Positions 1-11,500 of a DNA stretch of 64,000 nucleotides are shown piece after piece (position 1 is the stretch's first letter; every line of letters begins with the position of its first letter). This DNA comes from Synaphobranchus kaupii. Taxonomy: Eukaryota > Chordata > Actinopteri > Anguilliformes > Synaphobranchidae. The notes under the pieces were generated by a model. The model had not been told where the DNA came from. It was given only the letters and a program-made list of their open reading frames with translations, and ran no database searches. Made by a program: the position numbers and the translations under genes. Location of the stretch: contig CM056379.1 of the NCBI GenBank assembly GCA_029718625.1, positions 60,787,626 through 60,851,625 of the forward strand, written 5' to 3'.

Positions 1-1044
1 ATTTTATCTTTGGGCTTGTGTTCAAAAAGGTGTTAAACGCAAATAAATTATGACAATGTGAATTATGGGAAATTCAAAGCTTTATTAAAATAACCATTTA
101 TTGTAATGCAGACAGAAAGCCAGAAAGTAATACAAAGTTGCTTTGAAATAAGGTATTTGTGTAAAAATATTTTGAACTTAACTTTAGTCATTTACACATG
201 TATATAAAATATATGAAAGTTAACTGGTCTTTCATTCTTTAAATCATGAATGAACAGGTTTGGAAGAGACCAATACCTAGCACCAAATTTTCTATGAGAG
301 CAACAATTTAGGTAAGGGTTAAGAATTAAACAAATCCATAAGTATAAGCAGTATTATTTATTCACTAAATTCACTTAGAATACTACTACTGGAGCACACT
401 GCAAACATCAGTATTGCCTATTTCATGTTTCATTTGCCAATTAGTGGCCTATTTCATTATTTTCAGAATGTTATTTAGGGTTGACTTTTTCCAATTCAAA
501 ATAACCTTGGCATCCTATTTTCAAGGGTAGCAGCTTAAGACAACACCATTGTGCAAAACCATGCATTAAGAGTGCTTTCTATTACAGTGAGTGTGCATTA
601 CAGTCATTTTTAAAATAGCTTTTTATCTGACAAAGTGAAAAGTGAATACCCTGTGCAGTGGAGTCCATTCCCTAATTCAGCGATTCCCAATTGTGGTCCT
701 TGAATTTTCAGCGTATGATGCTTTTTGCACAAACATTTAGAGTTGAGATATAAATTGAATACTGAGCTGAATCTTTTTAAGAGATTATTTTAAGAAAGGT
801 TCCCAAAATTAAGGAAAAAGCTAAATAAACATATTTCTTTCAATTACTGAGATTCATTTGTGGGTCTTCATCAAATTGATATTGCAGATTAATATTAATT
901 TAAAATTTGTTTTTACATGACCTAGAATTATTAATGGAAATTAAGCCAGTTACACATAACTGAATGAGATCTCAGGCTCCTTTAAGGGGCGGACAGCAAC
1001 TAAAAAAATTTAATCTGAAGAAACACTTTTCCCTTATAACAAAT
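1..1044. other. AT-rich non-coding flank
   Basis: No exon, RNA gene or repeat structure recognised. AT-rich sequence with no ORF of note. Confidence 0.5.
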
Positions 1045-1828
1045 ACAAACCCCAATTCCAAAAAAGTTTGGACAGTATGTAAAATGTACATAAAAGCAGA
1101 AAGCAGTGATTTGTAAATTCTCTTTTACATATATTTAATTTAAAACAGTACAAAGAAAAGATATTTAATGTTTTACCTTATCAACTTTATTGATCATGGG
1201 TTGGCTAAATGGCTGCAAGTCATCAAGGGTCTGAGGTATCAAATGAGCCTCAAACCATCACTCTGCTGCCATATATAGGCTGTTTCTCCTAACTCATTTT
1301 CCTATTGAACTCTATGGAAAAATAAGTCAGGAGAAACAACCCTTCAAGTGATCCATCCATATCTACTGCATATCTGGCAGCAGAGTGATGGTTTGAGGCT
1401 TGTTTGATACGGGTTCCATACTACATATTCCCATGTAATTTACATCTTAATCTAGTCCCACCCCCCAATTCCCATAGAGATCCATTCAAATGCAGAGAGG
1501 TTATAGTATTACTTGCAAGAGTACCTGAAAATAAGATATCCTTTTTTACCCAGTCATGATAGCATCACCTGTTTACCTGTGGAATATTCCAAACAGGTCT
1601 TTTTGAACTTTTTTTTGCCCTGTTCCAACTTTTTTGGAACGTGTTGCAGGCATCAAATTCAGAATTTGCGTATATTTACAAAAATCAATAAAGTTGATAA
1701 GGTAAAACATAAAATATCTTTTCTTTGTACTGTTTTCAATTAAATGCAGTATATGTAAAAGAGAATTTACAAATCACTGCTTTCTGCTTTTATGTGTATT
1801 TTACATACTTTTTTGGAATTGGGGTTGG
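1045..1828. mobile_element. inverted-repeat DNA transposon remnant (foldback, no transposase)
   Basis: Ends are inverted copies: CCCCAATTCCAAAAAAGTTT near 1050 and its complement near 1825. The arms, about 150 bp, also share the stretch containing ATAAAAGCAGAAAGCAGTGA. The middle (about 1198-1545) is the palindromic core found also near 6425, 10550, 13160 and 47720. No intact transposase. MITE-like; superfamily not assigned. Confidence 0.75.
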
Positions 1829-2102
1829 TAAACAAAACGGCTATTTAACAAAAGTAACAGAAAACTGAAAATAAATTGCTGTAAAAAAAATCCAGATCAG
1901 CATTCCATTAATTTTTTTACTCTAAACAATTCATCTGACAAGAATTAAAAAAATGTAAACAGCTGAGCCTGGATAGGGACTGGGATAGGGAGTGTGCAGT
2001 TGAATTACAGCACGGGAAAAGCGGGAACAAGTCATTCATTGTACAGCTGCGCCCTCTAGTGGTGCTCATCAACACAATGCGACTCAAAATGTGTGGAGTC
2101 CT

Positions 2103-3991
2103 GGGGCCCTATCTTGGCACTTGGTCTAAGCGCATGGCGTAAAGTCCATTTAGGGCGTGTCCAAGTCGAGTTTTGCTATTTTAATGGCGTGTTTTTTGGG
2201 CGCTAAGCACGGCGCAACGTCCAAATGGGCTGAACCTAGTCTCTTCATTAATTATAGGTGTGTCTTGGGCGTGACATGCAATAAACCAATCAAAATGTCA
2301 TATCCCATTCCCTTTAAAAGCCTGCTTTTCCACCTTGGCGGATTGCTTATATGATGGTGAAACAGACATGCTCGTGCATTTTTAGTGCGATCAAGGAAGA
2401 GGCTATATGGATCAATAGTAGCCTATGATACATATTATTCGGACAAACCATTATGAGTTCCCAGTAATTCCCGACAGTGCTGTTATTCTACAAAATATAT
2501 GCGGTTAAATTTAGTTAAAGGCACCTGCAACAGCTGAGAATAAGCTACCAATGGCTTCCGTCTCACCTTAGAAAACGCAAAATTAGCCTGCTTGTTTAAC
2601 AAATTTCATTTGATTATGCAATGAAGCAATGAACTCATGTTCAAGCTTCATCCGAAGTTCATTACCTGCATTCTAATTTTGATTAATAAAAAAATTAATG
2701 TTATTTTACCTTAATGATGACAAAAAATACAATAAAGCTGTCAGGTTGGCAACCCATAGGTTCACGCATATTTTCCCTTCTTTTATAATGTCCTGCTTAT
2801 GGAAATGTGACCAACCAGTTTTATTGGTAGCGTAATGCTTTAAAACGATCCACTTTCCCAGGAAGACCGTGAAAACTGCGATTTACAGCAGGGGAAACAG
2901 ACCTGCTCCTGTAAAGCGCACATGCAGATAATGGAATTAAAATTAATTGTAAATTAATTGTGTAACGTGCTGCAAATTTAGTTTCTAATTAGACGCTTAG
3001 TTCTCTTTAAAATCTTTTGTTCAGTTATTGAATAACGGGTGAAATCAGCTGGGTTTTAATAAGCTGAGGGTATGGAAACCTTGTCACTGTAATTTTAAAA
3101 ATAAGGACGAAGAATAGCTAAGGTTACAATTCAAAACCTTATGCACAGCGAGTCCACTGTAGCCTAGGCTATTTGAAAAACAATAAAAGCAATATTCACT
3201 GGACAAGGTTTTGAACTTTTTTCAGTCACAAACCATTCTATTTACTTACAGGCTGTATTCCTAGATAAACAGAGCTGTATTGTAATGACATCTGAAGCGC
3301 ATTTTCAGAACTCAAATGTCCGTCTATTGCAGTGCACGAGTTTTCCATTAAATGACAATTCACGCATTAGGTGCAAATGACAATTCGCGCATTAGGCTTG
3401 ATATAGGTGTTATCAGCTCCTTTTTAATGGATAGCCATTGTCCCATACCATCGCACATCGCCTGGATGTTGATGGAATGGGCTGAGAGCAATGTAATGTG
3501 GCATCGTTTCCCTTCGCTGAGGGAAAGGTATGTGGACCTATGGAACCTTTTATTATTATGCATTTTTGATATAGCCTACACAATAATAATATTTCACATT
3601 GTGATCTAGATATTTTAGTCATGCTTGTGCGCGCCCCTGTGTGTAACAGACAGGAGGGTACGCGCGTTGTGCACACACCTATGTAGACGCACTTATATGC
3701 GCTGTTAAAATAACATGTAAACAACTGCGACATGACTTTAGACCAGGTTTGTGGTGGTTCTAGCGCAAGCGCTCTCTGCTGGCTCAAGATAGCAATACGC
3801 CAAAAATAATCCTGGCCACTCCTCATCTTAAGACCAACATGCCCAGTTCACTTGCAACAGGCGTAAGAGTACATGGTAGTTAAAGGACGTAAGCGCTAGG
3901 CGTTATAATGAACCTAGCGCCGGGTGTAAGATAGCAAAGACACTTGCGTCTGGGTTAGCGGCGCTTTGCGCCGGGTGTAAGATAGGGCCCC
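2103..3991. mobile_element. non-autonomous DNA transposon with GGGGCCCTATCTT inverted ends
   Basis: A perfect 13-bp terminal inverted repeat: GGGGCCCTATCTT at 2103-2115 and AAGATAGGGCCCC at 3979-3991. The sub-terminal zones are rich in GCGC and GGCG motifs, unlike the AT-rich interior. 1889 bp without a convincing transposase ORF. No clear target-site duplication seen, so the superfamily is left open. Confidence 0.75.
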
Positions 3992-4439
3992 AAGTGTTCA
4001 GCTGGTCAAGAACTAAAGACATACTGACCTCAACAGTCCATGCTTAATTATTGTCTTTTACACTTTACTAGGGCTAAAACACAGAAAGTTTCAGAGTCAC
4101 TTTTCACATATAATTGTACATCATGCATACCCATATCTAAAGGTGTTGCATACATTTAAAAAAATTTCTCAATATGGTGCTATAAAAGCTGTGCATAACT
4201 TTAGGCACAGTGGATCATTCTATATATGGCCAATATGGGGTGGTCAAGTAAGAGCATGCTCGTGCAGCTTTTCAACACTAACAGCATTGCAGTCTGCATC
4301 TGCAAAGAAAAGGCTTTTAACCACCCACATCACCCCTCCTCCAAACCACACATTTGCTAGCTTTGCATGACCATAACAGGTCTGCACCACAGTTCATCAT
4401 CCTCTATGGTAATAACAGTGAAAACGGTACAATTCTAAA

Positions 4440-4615
4440 TTAAATTGAGTAATGCCAACCTATCCCAGTGTATGCATACTAAATCCAGCTAAATCCAAGA
4501 GGAGCAACAGGATATGAGGTCATTGGCGTTGAACTTGATTGCGGCACTAAAATCTAGGGTGAACAATCAATTGCACAGGCGACAGACCGATTCAGCACCT
4601 GCAGCTAAGAGGAAG
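4440..4615 (+). repeat. diverged dispersed repeat, copy A
   Basis: About 150 bp similar in the same orientation to 8500-8655: both contain CCAAGAGGAGCA, ATATGAGGTCA/TATGAGGTCA and GAACTTGATT, then a CAG/CACCTG-rich end. Probably an old SINE-like family. Lies in the grb7 3' flank. Confidence 0.45.
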
Positions 4616-5401
4616 GGGAGCCATCTTATCCCTCTCCCCAATTCACAGGCACCTTGACAGCTCCCTGGGGTTTCAACGGCTTCGGTTTTTAAAAATAATT
4701 GTGCCCTGTGACACCTGGCAAAATGTGATCTCATGATGTCCGGCTCAAGGCCAGCGCAGATCTTTAATCATGGCACATTTGTGAGGGGTAAATACGAAGA
4801 AGGTGCGAGAGCACTGATCAATGCACACACCTGCAAAACGGAGCATTCTTTAGTTAGACTGCGGCTGATGCTACATATAACTGCACGTGTTGGCTAGCTA
4901 AGTTTCTATTATAAGGAGTAATCCATTTTGCTAAAATTAAACAAATCAGTCATTCTTTCGGGAGGGAACAAGAAGAATCCAGGAGCCTGTTGGTGTGCGA
5001 CCGTGATCGGTGTGGGTGCGAAAGGTGACCGTCGTATCCATGTGCCACGACAGCAACCTCAACTCCAGACCGCCACACCAATGGTCAAGGGGTTTGTCCT
5101 TCCCAAGTACGCCACAGACTGGGACACAAAAGAGCGTCCAGATCTTTCACAGTTTGTGAGGCTCCTCTGCAGCTTAGCTCTCTAGAATGGAATGGCTGTC
5201 CACAGTTTCATCGTAACCCTTAAATCATCTCCGAGGTACGGTCCCTCCTCCCGCACATCCTGCCTTTCCCTGGGACCACCTTCCTAAGGTTCCTAAGGTT
5301 TTGTCTTTTTGGGTGAAGGGATCAGTGCCCAGCGCATATGGTAAGCGGCACTAGAGGGCTTCCTTGACCGTCCGTAAGTCTGAGTGGGGGAGGGAGCACG
5401 G

Positions 5402-5548
5402 TCACAGCGCCACACGAACGCAGGGGTGCTTCAGACAGACGGGCAGGATCCCGCGGTTGATCTGGTGAAACTCCACCAGCTGCAGAAGGTCGATGAAGAG
5501 CGTGACGCCATCGTCCATGGTGTAGTACTTCCTGCCGCCGTCTTCGCA
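5402..5548 (-). CDS. grb7: grb7 last coding exon (SH2 end, stop)
   Basis: Encodes [36 protein letters not shown] ... VRVAL and stop TGA (5404-5402). The C-terminal ending matches the conserved RVAL/RIAL end of GRB7/10/14. Acceptor TTCACAG (AG at 5550-5549). Confidence 0.95.
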   Translation of the reverse strand, partial: CEDGGRKYYTMDDGVTLFIDLLQLVEFHQINRGILPVCLKHPCVRVAL

Positions 5549-8500
5549 CTGTGAAGGACGGCAGGCCAGGGAGTTACTGACATTAGACACAGATACAGGA
5601 ACGAATGCCCGGCAGAAAGAGAATCGACCAGAATCAGTCAGACACCAAAACAGTGGTGATATAGAGATAAACTAACAGAGACAGATGCATGATCAATGAG
5701 AGTCAGGAAGACGGGCAGATCAGAGAGGAACAAGGACCAGACTGAAAGAAACAGACCCACTCACCGGGATAACCAGGTAGTGCTTGGTTTTCAGTTTGTA
5801 GCACAGGGACAGTACGAAACACTTGGCATGCTGCTGGCTTTCCCGGATCAGGAACATCCTATATGTAAACACAGGCACACATGTATGAACATACAGTGAT
5901 GTGAAAAAGAAAGTAGACCCTCTTTAACCCTTTGAAGAGTAGGTTTTTCGGAATGTTTTTTTTTTTTCTTCGAAATTCGAAGTCAGTGTTCTCGAACTCC
6001 ATTGTCATTGTAGTTACATCAGAATTAGAACGTTCAGTTAAGAACATGCTCATCACATATTTGTGATCTTAGGCCGGCTTTACAAGGTGAAACTTTCATG
6101 TAACTAGTTGCATGTGAAAAAGCTACATGGAGCTAAAATTGCATGCAATTTTACAGCTACATGATGAGATTATAAAATAGTCAGTCGCATACAATATAAA
6201 CATTTTACATTGACTTTTTATTAACTTGTTGTCACGTTTGTATTGCTTTACACTAATATAGTTACTCTGTATCAACTTTTGCATTTCATTCATTTATTGC
6301 TGTGTCAGAAATCTGGAAGTGGGCTATTTGTGCAATGATGCTTGTAGATTTATTACAAGATGACGACACACGGTCCAAAAAAAATGAAAAATGAACTTGT
6401 CCTTTTCTTATAATTTTTTATATTTGGTCGCATGTCATGACTTCCTGATGTCTGTGACCCAACAACATCAAAAGACTCTTGACATCTTATTTTCTGGTAC
6501 TCTTACAACCGATACTATAACTTCTCTGCATTTGAATGGATCTCTATGGGAATTGGGGGGGGGGTGGGACTAGATTTAGCTGTAAATTATGCTGGTGTGA
6601 GTGATGTTTTAAGGCTTGTTTGATACGTCAGACCCTTGACGACTTAGAGCCATTTAGCCAACCATGTGTTCCATACTGTTCCAGTGTAATTTACAGCTAA
6701 ATCTAGTCCCACCCCCCAATTCCCATAGAGATCCATTCAAATGCAGAGAGGTTATAGTATCGCTTGTAGGAGTACCAGAAAATAATATATAAGATACTCA
6801 AATGCAACCAAGTTTCAAGGCACAAAAGGTGCACAAACATTTGCACTGTATAAAGCCGGCCTTACACCTTACAGCGTTAAATTCTATGGTTTTACATATT
6901 AGGACATAACTAACCCTCATATTGTCCTCACCAAGTGCTAATGGTACATAAAACATAACTTCATGTGACAAATAACACATAACAGATCTTACTTTGGCAT
7001 AATTTATTCAACCAAAAATAAGCCAAAATGCAGAAGCCTCACTGTACATGTGCACACACAATTAGAGGTACACAGTTCAGTGACATTAGGCATGAAGCGC
7101 ATACACAAGATAGAACACACTCACCCATCCACCAGCCCCTGCTCCTCAATCAGCTCCTGGGCCTCCCTACGGGACACGCCCCCATGAAACCAGGCCTGGG
7201 TCTGGTGAATCGCTGTGGGCACACGGAAATAGGCATCAATAACATGAGAAAATGGATCCTCACTCCTCAGGTATCAAGTACTGGACCAGTTTTTTTTCTC
7301 TATGCATAGAATGGGAATCAATTAACTCTGTTCAATTTCTGTTCGGGTACTTCCCTCAAATACATTTTTCGTCTGTAATTCCAATAAACAGTGCCAATTT
7401 TATGCGTTGCTCTTTCTTAACATGATTATGTTAAGCTGGAGGGTCATAAGTTGTGAATCATTTCTGTAATTTCCCAGGACGGTTTGGGTGACAACATGGG
7501 GTGGGACTCACAGGTACTGCGGAAGCCTTGGCAGGTGTTTGGCAGGCTGTAGCGCAGGGCTGTCTTCTTCTGATGAAGCACAACAGACAGGACAGTTTAG
7601 CGCAGCTGAGCACATGTGCATACACGCATACAAACCAATATAGGTACACCTGTGTTTTATTATTTCCATCCATTATCTAACCCGCGTATTCCTGGTCAGG
7701 GTCGCGGGGGGGCTGAAACTTATGCATTGCATGCATTGGCAAGAGGCAGGAAAACACCATCGCAATTTAGAGTCTTCAATTAGCCTAACCTGCATGTCTG
7801 GACTGTGGGAGGAAACCGGAGTACCCGGAGGAAACCCACGTGGACACGGGGAGAACATGCAAACTCCGCACAGAAAGGACCTTCTTGCTGTGAGGCGACA
7901 GTGCTAACACCACTGCACCACCGTGCCACCCGCTTCATTATTTTCCTTCTGTATTTTCATCTATAACAGTCTTGTCATACTGTCTGTTTTTTCTTGAGCT
8001 CAGCTAGAGCAGCAAGGTGGTGAAAACATGATTACGTTAAGCTGGAGGTTTGGGTTTAAAAATAGTTTTTCTATATTTTATTTTACTCTTAAATAGACAT
8101 AATATTTTTCCATGTGCCTTGTTAAGGTTAAATGGTGGTTTTTAAAAGTCAAGTATCTCTCTCTCTCACCCTCCAGGTTTGGCCCTCCTCCTGCTCTGCG
8201 CTCTGGGCTTCTCGAGGGTTTTCAATCACTCTTCCTCCTGCTTTGCCAGAGAAATCCATGGCCACCAGAGACGCCTCTGACACACAGCGCTGACAGGGAC
8301 ATTGTGAGGAGCAAAACGCAATATTAACAAGTCACGAAAGGTCAATAATGCAAGACCGGAGCTGCACTAACATCAAAGCACATTTAAAAATTGGGCCACA
8401 GGGCCACAACTATTTTCACATCACATTTAAGGACACTTTGTCAGCAATGTTGCAGTAGCACTACAATTTGAATGAAATAAAAAGTGGCATTCCTATTCAT

Positions 8501-11500
8501 ATTCCAGACATGCCCAACTTATGCATACAGCAGCTGACTCCAAGAGGAGCAGTATAGTATGAGGTCACTGGTGCTGAACTTGATTAACAAATACAATTAA
8601 CAAGCCTGAAAGTGCAATCATGCAGACAACAGATCAACACCTGCTCCTGTCTGCCCACCCAGATAAAAATGCAGGCTAATTTAAATTACACTGTACTTAG
8701 TCATAATCTGGGTCAAAATCAATTGAACAATGTCTACTATTTTTTGTAGCATAAAACATTAGAATTTACCAGTTGAATCTCTGTAATACACATTCCCTGC
8801 CCTAAATTGACTTATATAAAGCCCTTGAATGGAAAATAATGGAATCCAACCCACTTATATGTTAAAGGTCTATCTGAAGAGCTCTGGGAGTGTTAGTCCT
8901 TGTCCTATATTTGCTTTTCCAGGCAGGACAGCGATAGACTGAGTCTGCTGCCTCTCACACACACAGGTCTCCCGTGGCGTTCTCACCTTGGCGCCCTGGC
9001 GCAGCATGACTTCCTGCTTGCGTGTGGACTGGGAGAGCTGGTAGTTACACTGGAGCTGCTTTCCATACTGCCGGCAGGAGCACCAGAGACAAGTGCAGAG
9101 TTAGACAAAAATCACCCTAACCTATATACAGTGCCCTGCATAATGTTTGGGACAAAGACATATTTTTTCTTGATTTGGCTCTGTACTAAAGTGCAGATTC
9201 TGAGCTTTCATTAAAAGGCATTTCTTCATGCATTTTAGATTCACCATGCAGAAATGACAGCACTTTTTATACATTGCCCTTTCCTGTTTCAGCATGACAG
9301 TGCCCCCCGTACACAAAGCTAGGTTCATACAGAAAAGGTTTTTTGAAATTGCTCTGGAAGAACTTGACTGGCCTGCACAGAGCCCTGACCTCAACGCCAT
9401 CAAACACGTTTGGGATCAATTAAAAAGCCAACTGTGAGCCAGGCCTAATCGCCCAACAATAGCCAGCAGCCACACCACCATGCACTCTGCTACTGCCGAA
9501 TGGCTGAACTAAGCAGGCGTTGGCTTGGTTAGCACTTGGAAGGGAGACTAAGGGAAGACTAAGTTGCAGCTGAAAGTGGTGTTGGTGGGCCAGTAGGGGG
9601 TAGCAAAGGGGGGGACCAACTCCATATTAACGCCCATGATTTTGGAATGAGATGTTGGGACGAGCAGGTGTCCATATACTTTTGGCCATGTAGTGTATAG
9701 CACCTGTAAAGTGTGGGTAAAACGTAAAATGGTTGACTGTAATAAGAGTGGGACGTGCAGGCTGGTCAGTGTCTCATCTTCCCTCACCTTGAAGAGTCTG
9801 AAGGCTGTGGTCCAGCAGGTGCGCGTCTGCTCATTCTCCGCACACAGAAGTTTCATATCCCGTGACCGTACGCGGTTCTTGGAAGGCTGTAACAGAACCC
9901 ACACCAGCCTTCTTTCAGCAAGTTCACTCACTTCTTAACAAGACACTCAGTCCATTCTGATTCAAAGTGGTTCTAGCAGTCCTGGGGTGTTTATATGTTC
10001 TACAGTTGTACTCTCTAGCGGTTCTCTGGCCTTGTTTACACTATGATACGTCTGTATCTTGTTTGTATCTGATACAGGTGAAAATTGGATTGCTGAATAC
10101 CTGAGACATGTGATCGGTAGATACATTTTGGTGGCAGAAGATGCTGGAACATTGAAATCTGATATGGCCAAAATCGAAACCTAAATAGCAACAGAGGAGT
10201 TTCAGACTGGATTTGGACAAATCCCATCCATAAATTTCTTCTGTTTAGACTACAGTCATCGAATGGGACGTATCGAAATTGACAGGATTCAGATATACAG
10301 TGCATCCGGAAAGTATTCACAGCGCTTCACTTTTTCCACATTTTGTTCTGTTACAGCCTTATTCCAAAATTGATTAAATTCATTTTTTCCCTCAAAATTC
10401 TACACACAACACCCCATAATGACAATGTGAAAAACGTTTTTTTGAGATTTTTGCAAATTTATTAAAAATAAAAAAATAAAATTTCTCATTTACATAAGTA
10501 TTCATACCCTTTGCTTTAACATATTTTTAAAGTATCATATTTCATATTTGGTCACATATCCTTTACATGCTGTTACGTCCTGAAGTCTGTGACCATCAAC
10601 ATCAAAAAACTGTCGATATCTTATTTTCAGGTACTGTTACAAGCGATACTATAACCTCTCTGCATTTGAATGGATCTCTATGGAAATTGGGGGGTGAGAC
10701 TAGATTCGGCTGTAAATTACACTGGTATAGTATGGAACACATGGCTGGCTAAATGGCTGTAAGTTATCAAGGGTCTGAGCTACCAAACGAGCCCCAAACC
10801 ATCACTCTGATGCCAGATATGGAGTAGATGTGGCTGGATCACTGCAAGGGTTATTTCTCCGGACTCATTTTCCTATAGAACTCTATGGGGAAAAAAGTCA
10901 GGAGAAACAACCCTTAAAGTGATCCATCCACATCTACTCCATATCTGGCAACAGAGTGATGGTTTGGGGCTTGTTTGATAGCTCAGACCCTTGATAACTT
11001 ACAGCCATTTAGCCAGCCATGGGTTCCATACTGTACCAGTGTAATTTACAGCCGAATCTAGTCTCACCCCCCAATTTCCATAGAGATCCATTCAAATGCA
11101 GAGAGGTTATAGTATCGCTTGTAACAGTACCTGAAAATAAGATATCGACAGTTTTTTGATGTTGATGGTCACAGACTTCAGGAAGTAACAGCATGTAAAG
11201 GATATGCGACCAAATATGAAATATGATACTTTAAAAATACGTTAAAGCAAAGGGTATGAATACTTATGTAAATGAGAAATTTTAGTTTTTTATTTTTATT
11301 AAATTTGCAAAAATCTCAAAAAAACTTTTTCACATTGTCATTATGGGGTGTTGTGTGTAGAATTTTGAGGGAAAAAATGAATTTAATCAATTTTGGAATA
11401 AGGCTGTAACAGAACAAAATGTGGAAAAAGTGAAGCGCTGTGAATACTTTCCGGATGCACTGTACGTCACACAAAAATACAAGTGGAAATAGAGCCTCTG

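Noticed and set aside
4928..5185. 85-codon ORF below the grb7 stop
   Set aside because: No family recognised, overlaps the likely grb7 3' UTR on the opposite strand, and no splice or promoter context.
5402..5548. Identity as grb10 or grb14
   Set aside because: The SH2 C-terminal segment ([17 protein letters not shown]) and the N-terminal proline-rich segment fit GRB7 better, as does linkage with wnt9b/arf2.
9505..9550. 5S rRNA gene
   Set aside because: Only about 45 bp resemble 5S rRNA, inside a transposon remnant.
10567..11194. Mirror-image 61-codon ORFs ([20 protein letters not shown]) on both strands, also near 6391, 13475 and 48353
   Set aside because: They are the two arms of palindromic foldback elements, not genes. 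The same peptide recurs wherever the element lies.
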